From: Cycas panzhihuaensis
Taxonomy: Eukaryota > Cycadophyta
Assembly (NCBI GenBank): GCA_023213395.1
Contig: CM041465.1
Location: 65,851,741 to 65,915,740 of the forward strand
Direction of reading: 5' to 3'
DNA length: 64,000 bases
Shown: one piece after another, positions 45,217-57,137 of the stretch
How the letters are laid out: each line of letters opens with the position of its first letter
Position numbering within the stretch: position 1 is the stretch's first letter
The notes under the pieces: model-generated
Told to the model about the DNA's origin: nothing
The model's input: only the letters and a program-made list of their open reading frames with translations
Database searches by the model: none
Position numbers and translations under genes: made by a program

Positions 45217-47335
45217 GCCCATCTCAACTCATTTTTAGGACCTTTTGGATCTCTTTGGAAGGATTACAAAAGAAAAATGCCCTATTATCTACTCTCTTCT
45301 ACTGCTCTGCTATATTTCCATGACCTAAAACTACTCTTTAGTGCCCAACTCTCCTTAGGCTTCGTTGTGACATCCTCACAACTCATTACATGCCTTAGAG
45401 AGGGCCTCCTTGAGGAGTTTTCAGGGTCTCCTTACCCAGGCAGTCGCTAAGCGGTCCTAAGCGATTTCCTTGACCATCTCGTGAGGGCTCCATACCTACT
45501 ATACTCCAACCTCTTCTCACATTCTAGCCTCTTCTTAGTAGGCTTTTGCAGAGGCAATTGCCTCCCACTTTCTCCAAAGGTATTTATTGGTTTAAAGTCC
45601 TTCCCTTATTCAGTTTATGCCCAGTTTTGTATGTTTGTCACTAGTTTTTGTTATCTTGTTTCAAGGGTTGCTTCTTGCTTTTCCCTTGGACTTTTTTCTC
45701 TGCTATTTAGGCCTCTTTTCCTATATTTCACACCTAGGACAGTGGCCAAAGAGGGCTCCATAGAGTTTGGGATAGAGTTGAGTGGATTCCGTACTACCTT
45801 GGCACTCCCTAAGAGGCTCCCACCCTCCAAACCCTCCTCTTTGCCCCTGTGCTATTCCTAGAGTGGGCAAGGGATTAGAAGACCACTCCTAGCTGCTGAA
45901 ATCAGCATTTGCACCTATTGCAATGCTAGTTTGCAAGCTTATTTCCCTCATCCAGGCAACGCATAAGCCCCAGAGACTTTTCCTAGCTCAACCCTTCTCT
46001 CAATGGCCTAGTTTGCTTCCCATAGCACTCCAGCTTATTGAGGATTTCCTTGGGCTCTTTTACACTACTGTTGCCCCAGTTTCTAGCCAGCTATATAGCC
46101 ATACCCTCATTGCCCTGTGGCTTCTTGGGGGAGGGTAGGGTTGCTCTTTGTGGGAGGTGGGCCACTCTGAGGCTTACCTATCTACTCACCGTTCATTTGG
46201 GCATTTTTACCATAATTTATTGCTGCAACCTTGTGATGCATGAGCACTAACATATATGTATAGAGATTTATTTTTGGCATATATATACATATGTTATTAG
46301 AACTCCACCTTGTGTTGCTAGCCTCCTTTCTCCCGAAAGGAATATTTACACTTACTTCCAGGTACACAGAGAACGCAAGGGACTTCTCCCTTTCTCTCTC
46401 TCTCTCTCAGGTAAATGCATTTACTCGTATTTTATTATAGCATCTCATTTTCTACCATTACTTTCTTATTCCTTTTTGGCACTTTAGTGTCGCTTTATGG
46501 GGAAGGTAAGGAAGCCCCATACTTCACCCTACCGTGACCCCTCTTTTGCCGTGCTTCGTGGAATGATTTGGACACCCCGTGGAAGCGTTGCCGCTTCGAT
46601 CATGTCTTCATTTCGGGTATGTGTTCTTGCTCTGTTTCACTCTCTTTCTTTTAAAAAGGGTTTGCATGGTAGTAATTAGACCACATAAAAGGAAAAGGGA
46701 ATCAACTCTTTTTTTTGTTTACATTCCATATGTTATATCTTATACATTACACCTATTGTAAGAAAGGGGTTTAGGAAGTTCTTCCCTTCAACCTTTCCCT
46801 TTAGCTTGTAAACTTCACCCTTGCCCTCTTAGCTTATCATATTTGGTTTAGTCTACTTGTGTGTGCCCTAGCACCCTCTCTTCTCTTGATTACTCTTTCA
46901 AAAATGGAGGAACTCTTGATCAATCGATCATTCTCACTCCCTTCATCTTCCCTCGGTTTCCTCTGCCTAGCCAAGTAACTGAGAAGGTCTTAACCATATG
47001 CCATTTGCCTACTTCGCCTCTACTCATTTCCCTCCACTATAGGGAATTCCTCGAGGAATTCTCTCCCTTCCCTTCCAGCCATCCAAGGGTGGGAGGACTC
47101 TTCTCCAGGATCTATCTAGGCTACTCTTCTGCCTCCCCTCTTCCTAGTTGAAGTGGGGAACCATCTTGAGGTAGTTGGGTACCATCTATAGGTCCCGAAC
47201 TCATGCTCCAGTGCACGAGGTACCCTGCATGGTACTTGCCTTGCTTGTAGGTTCCTATTTGCACCCTGATAGTGTCATCAATCATCCTCGCTATCCCTAC
47301 GTAGCTAGGTGGTTATCCCGTAGATGTGCATCCAC

Positions 47336-47354
47336 TAGCGACCATACTGGGGAC
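47336..47354 (+). promoter_or_regulatory. Tat-2 primer-binding site (Arg-tRNA type)
   Basis: TAGCGACCATACTGGGGAC one base after the LTR. Against the recalled Tat/Ogre site TGGCGACTCTGCTGGGGAC it matches at 15 of 19 positions, and most differences are transitions. Confidence 0.7.
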
Positions 47355-47595
47355 TTTCCAGTAAGGGAGCTAGTCTTCATCCCTTTTCTGTTGGTATTGC
47401 TACCTGCTTGTGGTTCCTCTCACTTCGTCTCCTTCATTGGGCAGCCCCCAACGTGCACTCCTTGTAGCCTTTTCCTTCTTCTAAAGTGTCAGTAAGCTTT
47501 GTATATGACGCTTTTCTTGTCGCTTACATGGTTTACCTCCGTTGTTAGAAGATCTCAGGTATCATCCTCTTTCATCATCGGATTCAGATTCGACC

Positions 47596-50060
47596 ATGGA
47601 AGGATACCCTTCTGATTGGGCCTATCACACATTTGCATCTGGAACTCATGAATTCCCTGCATCTATTCCAGGATCCACCTAAGAGGGTGACGATCCTCTT
47701 TTCTACTCGGATGACCAATATCACCCCCTCGACATCCATCCTTCTACCCATGCAGTAGAAGACCTACTTTCTCTTGAGGTTCACCATTCAATTAGTGATT
47801 CTTACAAGGAGCGCCCTGAGGGGTCTACGTCATTTGAGGTTCTGTCCACCTCTTATGGTCACGTAGATACCCCTCCCACCGACGTGGTTGAAGCTATTAG
47901 TGAGTGCTTTAGAGCGGCTCACCTTCAATCACATCCTAGGTGGTTTGAGGATGTTTTGTGTGGTGGAGTGTCTTCTTCATCTGCTCCTTCACCACCTTCT
48001 TCATCCACACCTGCCCCTCCTACTACAAGCAACCCTTTCGTTCCTGCGCATTCATCCTGCTCCATTCCTACACCAATCTTAGTGGTGAATATCACACCTT
48101 CCATCCCTCGCCATGGTCCTAGTTCTTCGGGACCTTCTCGTGGTATGTCTTTCCCTCAGTTGAAGGTTAGCATGCCCTTTCCTAGCCAGGTTAATGTGCC
48201 ATCCTCTAATGTGGCATATGTGTTCCCTAGTAGGCCTACAGGTCCTACTAACTCTTTAGCCGCTAGTCGTATGGGACCCACTCCCACATATTCCCAAAAC
48301 CAACCTATTGGTCCTTCCTTTTACATACCCCTAGGTTACACTTCTCAACCTTAGGGGTAGGGTAAAGGGAACCACCTCCCAGCTTATGGGGTGGACCCGC
48401 TACACCCATATGGGACTACACCACCTACGGGTGGCCCATATGGGCAAAACCTAGTTCCACACCCTCCTTTTGTGCCATCTAGCGTAGCCTCTTTCACTAC
48501 ACCTTCGCAAGGGAACCCAACTCCCTTTCAAGGCACTTATCCTTAAGCCCCCTTCTAGCAAGAGGCATTTCCTCAAGGAGGGATAGGTTTGCCACCCCCA
48601 TCCATTCCTTGCTCACTACCTACTACATCACTCGTTGATCCTACAGTCCAGGCAAGGGCACGTCCCTTCATGGACTATAGATTGACACCGCTATCCATTG
48701 AGGCATTAAGAACTAATCTACTACCTCATCCTCCCGAAGTTCCTAAATTTGATAGAACTTCTTCGCAAGACCCAGCAGAACACGTGCCTAGTTTTTCTAT
48801 GGCATGTATTAATTACTGGGCTTATGACCATATCTTAATGAAATTATTCCCTAGATCTTTGCAAGGTGATGCCCTTAAGTGGTTTTATCACCTTTCTGCC
48901 CACTCGATCTTCTTATTCCAGCAATTGGTAGATGAATTCATCAACTACTTTGATGTAGCTCGTCCATTTGAAAACGAAATAAAATCCCTCCTATCGCTCA
49001 AACAAGGTCATGATGAGATGAACCATGACTTTGTGTGACAATTCCATAAACTTCTTCACTCCACTAAGGCCACGTTGCCCGAGGAGTTGAAGAGAGACCT
49101 TTTCGTTGATGCACTTCACCCTGAAGTATATGTGGAAGTCCTTAAGATGGAGGTGACCACATGCAATTTCATGATTGCAAAGTGCTTAGCGCTTGAGGCT
49201 ATTGAGATCTAGGTTGGACTCAAGAAGCCTCTTAAGCCCTCACAGCGATGTAAGGTACCACCTCCAACCAAGGATACTAAACCACAATAATCTTCTAGAT
49301 CTTCTTTTCATTCAACTGAGAAGACCTTAGATCTGCTCACATCTGCCATACGTTCATTTGAACATACGATGAAGGAACTCAAATTACAAGCTCTTTCATC
49401 ACCAACTTCTAACAAACAAATTCAATAAGCTACCCAAGCTTCCCTCCCTAGGAATGGAAATGCCCAGTCCTCTGAAGCAAGGAAGACAAATCCTTTGATC
49501 GGGAAGAAGTGGTGCTCCATTAATGGGGAGTGCTTCCATGATGACTCACGTTATAGGGCCCAGCATCCCAAGGATGCCCCTCGACGTGACTCCTCCCCTA
49601 AACGGGCCTCAAAGCCTAACCTAGACTGACCAGTCCATAAGGATCTGTTCCCCAAATATGGGGAATGTGATCGCAATACTCAACCCAAAAACAACCGAAA
49701 ATGAGAAAGATCACCGAATTCTCGTCCTTCTCGCAATAAAGGGAAGGGTGCATGGGATTCATCCTCTTCCTCTCATTCCCTTAACTAATGCACTCCATCA
49801 TCTTCGCAGTCTCAGAATAAGGGAAAGAAGGTGATCCAAATGCTTGAGGCTCCTTTGTATGCCCTTACTCAGTCTCAAGCTGCCAAAGAAGTAGTTGGTG
49901 CTTCTTCTTCTACTCCTTTCGATCCTCTTCCAGAGAACCCTCCTCTGGAAGTGCATCTTTTTCCCAAGGCCATTCCCGTGTGTCTAGGTTGTTATGATTT
50001 TTGAAGGGCACTTACCCAACCTACTGCAAAGGGTAAGCCTTTATCCATCGTTGACAAACT
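47596..50060 (+). pseudogene. Tat-2 gag
   Basis: ATG 47596 (MEGYPSDWAYHTF) starts a frame that can be followed to about 50060 through stops only, without a frame change. The first 330 codons are a Ser/Pro/Thr-rich disordered region. The capsid domain lies at about 48680-49200, with DYRLTPLSIEALR, YDHILMKLFPRSL, DALKWFYHL and RPFENEIKSLLSL. A nucleocapsid-like region follows with KKWCSINGECFHDDS near 49507-49550, a decayed C-x-x-H-G-x-C finger, then Lys/Arg-rich stretches. Stops (for example 49038, 49212, 49290, 49428, 49630) are mostly TAA/TAG/TGA where CAA, CAG or CGA would fit. Its product would form the capsid. Confidence 0.8.
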
Positions 50061-51450
50061 CCATGCTACCGCTGCAGGAATGTCCTTAATGGACGTTTTG
50101 AGGAGTTATCCCAAGCAACGGGCCCTCCTTTTGGAAGATCTAGGATCAAATGACGTGCCCATCCACACTTTGGGTGTCACCGAAAGTCATGAGCCTATTA
50201 TTTCTTTTAATCCTAAGGACCTTCCTCCCGTGTGTGAAAGGGAACGTCAGTGGAACTTTCCATTCACCATTATAATCGATACACCTGACTATACCCTGTG
50301 AAGGACTATTGTCGACAACAGTTCTTCTGTGAACGCTATGCCTTTGCATGTTATACAAGAGCTTGGTATTTCTCCCTTGGAACCTATTCCATGGCGATGC
50401 CAAGGCTACGACGGTAGCAAAAAGACCCCATTGGGATCTGTCATGATCCCGCTAACTCTCGAGGGTAAGACTATCCTCGCTGACATTATAGTCCTCAATG
50501 TTGACGTCAACTACAACCTTCTCTTAGGTCGACCATGGCTTGACCAGATGGGAGCTGTGTGATAGGGGCAACTTAAATTCGTCCATGATGCATGAATGAG
50601 GGTTGTTTCCTGTGAATGCCCACTTGTCAAACAAACTCGTCCTGTTAATCAGGCAAGCCAAGGGCCTTCTACTCATGCCTCGACTTGCTCCATTGCTATA
50701 CCCAATCCATCTCATACCGAAGAAGATCCCACATCTTCTGCTCCTAGTCTTATGTGCTTCGCTCCTATTGGTATTAGGAGCTACGGGTACCTCGCCTCGT
50801 TTAGTGACGATGAGTCTCACGATGAGGATAAGGATTGTGTTCACCCTGTTTCCTTCCTCTGCACCAGTAGGTCACATCCATCCCGTTCTAAATCCCCATC
50901 TAGAACCTCTTTCATTGGTGAGACTAGTCACTCTTCTGTGTCGCATGTCATCACTCGTGTTGACTCGTCCGTCATCAGTTCTTCCTCTTCATCACCCCCC
51001 ACAGGTGATGGCTTCGAGGAACTACCTTTCACTCCTTCCGAGGAGCCCCTTCTTGACTCTCCCTTAGAGTCTGTCGGGGATGTCGAGCAACCCAATGACC
51101 ATCACGGTCTCGTTGCCCTCACTTCCTCTAGCACTTCATCTATTCAGAGTAAGTTCATCCATGGGGTGGATTACTTTGAAGATGATGAAGCCTTACTCGA
51201 GCACCTTGGCCACCAAAAGATCCTTACGATTGGGTCCACACTCGCTGACCTAATCCCGTTCCCTATTCCACCTCTTCCAATTAACCTTGCCCCTCTCCAC
51301 TTCGAAGAGGAGAATACCATATACATGGGGGTAACCCAGGATATAGTCTTGGCCCTTGGCAAGGTCATTAAGGTTAGGATGGAATGCTCTCCTGATGAAG
51401 TAAGGGAGTACTCCCTTTTGTTCCAGGAGTTTCAGGACGTTTTTACGTAG
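50061..51450 (+). pseudogene. Tat-2 protease and Ser/Pro-rich linker
   Basis: Same frame as gag. Protease spans about 50250-50570: the active-site stretch reads RTIVDNSSSVNAMPL, followed by GYDGSKKTPLG, IIVLNVDVNYNLLLGRPW and LDQMGAV. D-N-S-S in place of D-S/T-G-S is also seen in Tat-1 (D-N-N-S), so either both copies decayed at that point or the family carries a variant. The linker 50600-51400 is acidic and Ser-rich and ends SLLFQEFQDVF, the start of RT. It is open for 284 codons (50596-51450), unusually clean for this element. Confidence 0.75.
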
Positions 51451-52790
51451 GATTATTTTGACATGAAGGGAATTGACCCCTCCATTATCACTCATAATCT
51501 CACCACTATTCTCGACACCTGCCCTGTACGCCAGAAGCAGTGTCCTATTCACCCTAAGCTCTCGGCCGTCGTTAAGTTGGAGGTCGAGAAGCTGTTGGAT
51601 GTTGGACTTATCACCTCCATTGATTACCCCAAGTGGGTATCCAACATTATCCCCGTTGGTAAAAAGAACGGAGCCATTCACATATGCGTTAATTTTCGTG
51701 ATATTAATAATGCTTGTCCTAAGGATAACTTTCCACTCCCTTTCATCGATCAAATCATTGATCGAATTACTGGATTTGAAGTTATGTCCCTGATGGATAG
51801 CTTCTCTGCTTATAACTAGATCTAGATATCTCCTGAAGACCACTACAAGACGGCCTTTACCACCCCGTAGGGTACCTTTGCCTATAAGGCAATACCCTTC
51901 GGTCTTAAAAATGTAGGCACTACTTACCAAAGAGCAATACATTTCATCTTCCATGACCTCATCGATAACACATTGGAGGTCTTCATGTATGACATGATGG
52001 GTCTCTCACGTGGTAGGGCCCATCATCCCTCTGACTTACGGGCTATCTTCACATGATACTGCAAGTATTATATTATCCTAAACCCTTTCAAGTGTGTGTT
52101 TTCCATCACCTCTGCAATCTCCTTGGATTTCTCATGTCAAAATAAGGAATCTATATTGACCCTGACAAAGTTAAGGCAATCCCTGACATGCCTCCTCCTA
52201 GGACCCAATGACAGATTAAGTCATTCCTAGGTAGGCTTGGTTTCCTTAGGCGCTTCTTGGCAGACTTCACCTTGAGTGCCAAACCCCTTACAAACCTATT
52301 AAAGAAGGGAGCTCATTTTATTTGGTCTAACATGACTCAACAAGCCTTCGAAGGACTTAAGGAATCCCTTGCTTCCACTCCTACGTTGGCACCCCCTCGC
52401 TTAAATAGGCCCTTTGTTCTTTATACCTTGGCGACTAACGAGTCCTTGGGCACTATGTTAGCTCAGGAGGATGACTTAAGAGTCGAGAGAGCTATTTACT
52501 TTATCAACTGCACCCTCGTGGCTATCGAATTTAATTACTCTCCTGCCAAGAAGGAATGTCTCTCCTTGGTCCATGCAACCAAGAAGTTTAGACATTACTT
52601 GCTTGGCAATACCACCAAGGTGATCGTCCAGTCCGATCCCTTGTAATACTTACTCACTCGTTCATACTTGACAGGTAGGTCTAGCCATTGGGCCATCTTG
52701 CTTCAAGAGTTCGACCTTCATATCATCAACCAAAAATTGAAGAAAGGAATGGTAATGGTTGAGCACCTCGCAGACACCCCTATTCCTAAC
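51451..52790 (+). pseudogene. Tat-2 reverse transcriptase and RNase H
   Basis: RT starts at FDMKGIDPSIITHNL, a Tat signature, then NIIPVGKKNGAIHICVNFRD and NNACPKDNFPLPFIDQIID, and SLMDSFSAYN at 51787-51816. After two stops the palm reads AYKAIPFGLKNVGTTYQRA. The catalytic Y-V/I-D-D block is replaced by MYDMM near 51985, so the enzyme is dead. A frameshift falls between about 52000 and 52200. The connection reads FLRRFLADFTLSAKPLTNLL, and RNase H (about 52410-52760) has RPFVLYTLATNESLGTMLAQ, KKECLSLVHATKKFRHYLLG. As in Tat elements, this native RNase H lacks some acidic residues. No second RNase H follows before integrase. Confidence 0.85.
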
Positions 52791-54122
52791 TTACTCAATA
52801 CTCCCATCGATGATTCTCTCCTTAATGAGTCCATCTTGACTATTCAGGACATCCCTCCCCATCCACTCATCGATAATGAGTGGTATGGTGACATAGTGCA
52901 GTATCTCACGCAATAGCAATACTGCCCTGATGCTAATAGTAAAGTCAGATCTTGCATTCAGACTTCTCCTAGGCAATACTTCCTCATGGATGAAGTATTG
53001 TACAAGAGGTCCTTCGATGGGATCCTCCTCCACAACGTCACCACTGATGAAGCCGGTTAAATACTCTGTGAATGCCACCATGGTATTTGTGGATGTCACT
53101 TTGGGGGCCAATCTATGGCTTAGAGGATCCTTCGTATGGGTTATTTTTGGCCGTCCCTCTTTAAGGACGCCCACGCCTTTTCCCTGAGATGTCAGTGATG
53201 TCAGGAACATGCTAACATCTCCCATGTGCCTTCCAAGGCCCTTCACCCCATCATCTCTCCGTGGCCTTTCACTTAGTGGGGGCTAGACCTCATAAGGGCT
53301 ATCTCTCCACCTTCTTTGTCGTAGCACAAGTTTATCTTGACTGCCATGGAATACTTCACCAAATAGGTGGAGGCCTTTTCCCTAGTTACTACTCCTGGTA
53401 AAATGATAGCTATCTTCGTTTACCAACACACCATTTATCTTTTCAGGATTCCTAACATCCTAATCACCGATAATGAAACCCCCTTTTGTAACAAGGAGAT
53501 GGATGAGCTTTGCAAGAAGTTCAAGATTTCTCACAAAACGTCTTCTCCTTACTACCCCCAGGCAAATAGTCAGGTAGAGTCATTCAACAAGACTCTTATT
53601 AATATCCTAAATAAACCTGTTACTCAGTCTCAAAGGAACTGGCACCATCAGCTTCCTTCTACTTTGTGGACTTATTACACCTCTATTTATTCCACCACGG
53701 GAATAACCTTGTTCTCCCTGGTTTATGGTACTGAGGCGGTACTCTCATTGGAAGTGGAGATCCCTTCCTTGTGAGTCTCTCTTCGAGGTCTCATCGATGA
53801 GGAGCTGATCTGCTAGGCTCACCTCTTGGACCTCGAGGCTTTGGATGAGAGACATTTAGCTGCTTATCAGGCTAACCTACCATCCAAAGCTCACTCACAA
53901 AGGACCTACGATAAACATCTTCATTCCTGTCCTTTGTTTCCGAGGGACCACATCCTCAAATTAGAATATCTTCATGACCATTTGACCAAATTCAAACCTA
54001 TATGGGTTGGCCCCTTCGTCATTATTAAAACCCTTGGTAATGGTACTTATAGGATTGCCACCCTGGAGGGTCTTGAATTTGAGAAAGCTTTTAATGGGAA
54101 ATTCCTTAAGAAGTTTTACTTG
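52791..54122 (+). pseudogene. Tat-2 integrase
   Basis: Starts after RNase H with DDSLLNESILTIQ. The HHCC finger is read near 53062-53205 (CECHHGICGCHFGG, then LRCQxCQEHANISH). The catalytic core has WGLDLIRA (first Asp, about 53278), ILITDNETPFCN (second Asp, near 53457-53492) and SPYYPQANSQVESFNKTL with the Glu near 53580. The C-terminal part ends VGPFVIIKTLGNGTYRIATL, then KAFNGKFLKKFYL and TGA at 54123-54125. One long frame holds from 52257, with stops near 52645, 52916, 53060, 53185 and 53774. It would insert the DNA copy into the genome. Confidence 0.85.
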
Positions 54123-54125
54123 TGA

Positions 54126-54779
54126 CCTTGCCATCACCTCACCCACGCTCCGAAATGATCTTAAACTACCATCTTAAGTTTGTTCCCATTCCTCCCAACC
54201 ACGGGTGGAATGACGACTTAGGATGGCCTCATCATCTCCTTCTGGTTCCTCTCGCGGAACCTGTGTTCCCATTTCCCTTAGGACCTTGTCCTTCTATTTG
54301 AGTATCTCCCAGTTAGGATGACACTTTGGAGTATCATTACTCCCTCTCTCGTTTGGTATTTCCTTTGCATATCCTACTATGCTCCTCCGTGGATATACAT
54401 GTCACCCTATTTCTGAACCCCACATATGTCTATCACCTCTACTCATGATGGTTGTGTGTGCTCTTGTTAGGCATATGGCCATGCATGAAAGGAAATATGC
54501 GCATCACATAACAAACCATCTATATCATGCATAATAAAACATCACATATCAAATGGGGCACCAATTGCCCCATCTATATATATATATCAAAATCATGTGT
54601 CATATCATACATATGGTATGGTACATCCTCTATGGGAAGCCAGTGTCGTTGTAGGGGGGTACAATCATATGACTCTATACATATGACCCCCTGGAGGCCC
54701 ATGCTTTCCCCTATCAAAACAAATATAATGCATGTATCCTATCCTACTGTTGCCCTGCTCCTGGGGCACCATCTCCTAG
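54126..54779. other. Spacer between integrase and the 3' end of the antisense gene
   Basis: No gene seen. Holds a hairpin (54553-54573), an (AT)n-like stretch (54574-54590) and AATAAA on the plus strand near 54533, a possible polyadenylation signal for sense transcripts. Confidence 0.5.
54553..54573. repeat. Perfect hairpin, 8-bp stem and 5-base loop
   Basis: ATGGGGCA, loop CCAAT, TGCCCCAT. Lies about 210 bp beyond the antisense stop codon, so in its 3' flank, and in sense about 430 bp after integrase. Confidence 0.8.
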
Positions 54780-55369
54780 TCAGTGTGATCCCTCTCCTGG
54801 GGACCACATCTTTCCAAGGCTCCCCCTGGGCCTCTGCGAGGTCCATGCCTCGCTCCCCTCATCACATGGCTGCCTTGGTGTCATTGCTGCCGTGTGGGTA
54901 TGCGTTTTGCTCTGACTTGACCTCGATGCCACCTGATCCACCAGCTGATCGTATCGAGCCTGGATATGATCTCTCTCACCCTCTACTCCCCGAAGTCTCT
55001 CCTCCATGCTCTGGAACTTCTCTTCCACTCCTCGAAGACTCTCCTTTAACACTGCTATCTGAATCCCGCTCTCTGCGTCTCCACCTGCTCCTCCCTGAGC
55101 CTTGAGAGCCTGTATGCGACTCTGCAACATGTCCCGCTTGCTCCGAGCCTCATCTAGCTCCTGTTGTAGCTGTCCCCTAAATGCTACGTGCTCCTGGGAC
55201 TCTGTAGCCCATATGTCCCTCGCCCTTGACAATGGGATGAATGCTTCCATGTGGGCACCTGTTGATCTAAGTACATCCTTGACCTGGATGGGCGGCTGCC
55301 CCTCCACATACACTTGAGGGAACATCTCCCTCACCATCGCCTCTACTAACTATCGAATCTCTATAGTAC

Positions 55370-55482
55370 CTGTGATCTAGTATACCATGTATCAGTACAT
55401 ATCTATGGATATCAAATCAACCAAAATCAAACTACATATATATCTAGCAATCAAACAATAGTAGGAAATGGCTATGTCTCAC
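55370..55482 (-). other. Candidate spliceosomal intron 2 of the antisense gene
   Basis: Minus strand CCATACCAG|GTGAGACATAG at the 5' end and TAGATCACAG|GTACTATAG at the 3' end, 113 nt, AT-rich, with stops in the reading frame. Removing it joins exon 2 (phase 1) in frame to exon 3. Confidence 0.65.
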
Positions 55483-56674
55483 CTGGTATGGTGGCTAGCT
55501 CCTTGACTTGTGTGACTGTTTCCTCCTCTGGCACTTTGCCAGCTGCTGGTACCTCCTCCTCTAGTACCTCCTCTGCTAGGTCCTCTCTCCTCAATAGGAC
55601 TGGCTCTGCTATCGCCTCTCCAGATCTCCTCATAATTCGTAGCCTGCGGGCCCATGTCATTGGTCCCCTTCTCTCCTCCACAGTCGCTGATGGGCCTGCC
55701 TCTCCGCCAGTAGCCCCGGATGGCCTTGCTCCTCCATCTCCTATCCCTGATGGACTTGCCTCTCCAGCAGGTCATGACGGGCCAACCCCATCTCCACCAT
55801 CATCGTCACCTGGGAGAACCCCGGCTCCACCTGCCTCATCATCGTTGTCCCACCTCACAGCTCTGTATGGGTCTGTTATAAGGTCTATCATAGTAAGGAG
55901 GTCTAGTGATATAGCCTCCACTGAGCGTCAGATATGAGCCTAGTCCTCTATCCCTCTCAGTCTAGTCTGCCACCTGTGGACCATCAGGGCCCACTCTGCA
56001 ATGGGGTGTGGTCCCCTCGTTGGTGCCACTACTACAAAATGATAAAAAAACCAACACTGTAGCAGCGTGCTATATGATAGCCCTCCCCGACCTGTCATCC
56101 TGATGGCGTCTAGCTGTGCGACGAGGTTCACTGCTATTAGGGTAGCCCAGTCCATCCTCTTGCCAGCCTCACAATGGCGTACTGCATCCATCCATCCCCC
56201 AGGGATGTCCCTATAGTTCTGTTTTCGGGAAACTCGGAATAGAATGCACCAAGTAATCAACTTCCTCATTCGAGGAATCCCTGACATGACCATAGCCTAG
56301 AGAGGAACCCCTCTCCTCTCCCATCTATTTACCCTGGTGAAGAATGTCGTTACCTCTCTGTGTGCTGCCTCATTACTAGGTAGCACTCCCAGTGCTACTG
56401 GCCTTCCAGTTGCTGGCACTCCCAGTATTCGTTTGATGTCCCTCAGTGTCATTGTCATGTCTCCCACCTGGGGTAGGTGGAAAACGTGCCTCCTCTGGTC
56501 CCAGTGTGATACGATATTTATCAGTAGCCTCTGGTCTGACATGTATTGAGATATCCTCATGACCTTCAGTAGGACACACCTCTATAGGACTCCCTTATCC
56601 TCTTGAGACATCATCTCTATAAAGCTCAGCATCGTCATCCCTATATTCTTACAGTTGTCTACCTCGATTACAGC

Positions 56675-57137
56675 CTATAAACACCACCAAAAACTAGTCA
56701 AAACCTAGCTTGCACTCACCTCTCTGCCTCTAAGTTATCTCTCAGCTCTGTCTGATTGAGATTTGGGGCCCTTTCGACCCCTATCTTCTTTTTCCATAGT
56801 GCTACCTTCGCACTGCACCAAACTTCGCGGTACTGCAAAGTTTGGCCCGAGTCCCATGGTGATTGGGGCCCCGCGGCAAAGATCACAAAGATCGCGATCT
56901 TTCTTGGCGGTCAGAACGACACCCCCAAAGGGGGGTTCGCCAAAAAACAAAAATTTCTTTTGGGTGAGCCCTGCAGGGACCGTGGTCGCAATGCCCCGGT
57001 CCCACCTCTTTCTGGGTGTGATTCAGACTCTGAGAGGTCATTTTTCGCCCGTATAAGGCCTAAAAATCACATAAAATTCACAAAAACCAACGAAACTAAA
57101 ACTTTGAGATGGGCTAGGCTTCATAGGATCCACTCAC
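56675..57137 (-). other. Candidate spliceosomal intron 1 of the antisense gene
   Basis: 5' site GATCCA|GTGAGT, 3' site GGTGTTTATAG|GCTG, 463 nt. Joins two phase-0 exons. Its middle is GC-rich (a 16-base perfect palindrome AAAGATCGCGATCTTT at 56887-56902 and a C5/G5 hairpin near 56921), which is unusual for a plant intron, so part may be a promoter or inserted sequence. Confidence 0.4.

Larger units (their letters stand above)
44571..47334 (+). repeat. Tat-2 5' LTR (2764 bp)
   Basis: TGTTTCCCAGCTTCCGGGAA to GATGTGCATCCA. Collinear with 58697-61445. Contains the GGTACC dyad (45021-45083), TATTTAAG (about 45209), and a (CT)n stretch at 46390-46410 that is shortened in the other LTR. Frames open in both LTRs (for example 46861-47151 and 60972-61262) have no recognisable domain. 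Confidence 0.95.

Noticed and set aside
45481-45861. 126-codon open frame in the Tat-2 LTR, with a related frame at 59745-60050
   Set aside because: Present in both LTRs only because LTRs are copies; the upstream half is not open in the second copy and no domain is recognised.
46861-47151. 96-codon frame open in both Tat-2 LTRs (also 60972-61262)
   Set aside because: Conservation follows from LTR identity; it overlaps the expected untranslated leader and shows no known motif. Kept as a weak curiosity.
51250-51954. 234-codon minus-strand open frame across Tat-2 RT
   Set aside because: Shadow of the RT gene; sense motifs are clear and the antisense protein has no recognisable domain.
56735-57056. 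Open frames on both strands in the GC-rich stretch before exon 2 of the antisense gene
   Set aside because: No domain; the splice-site model treats this as intron 1, which gives matching phases.
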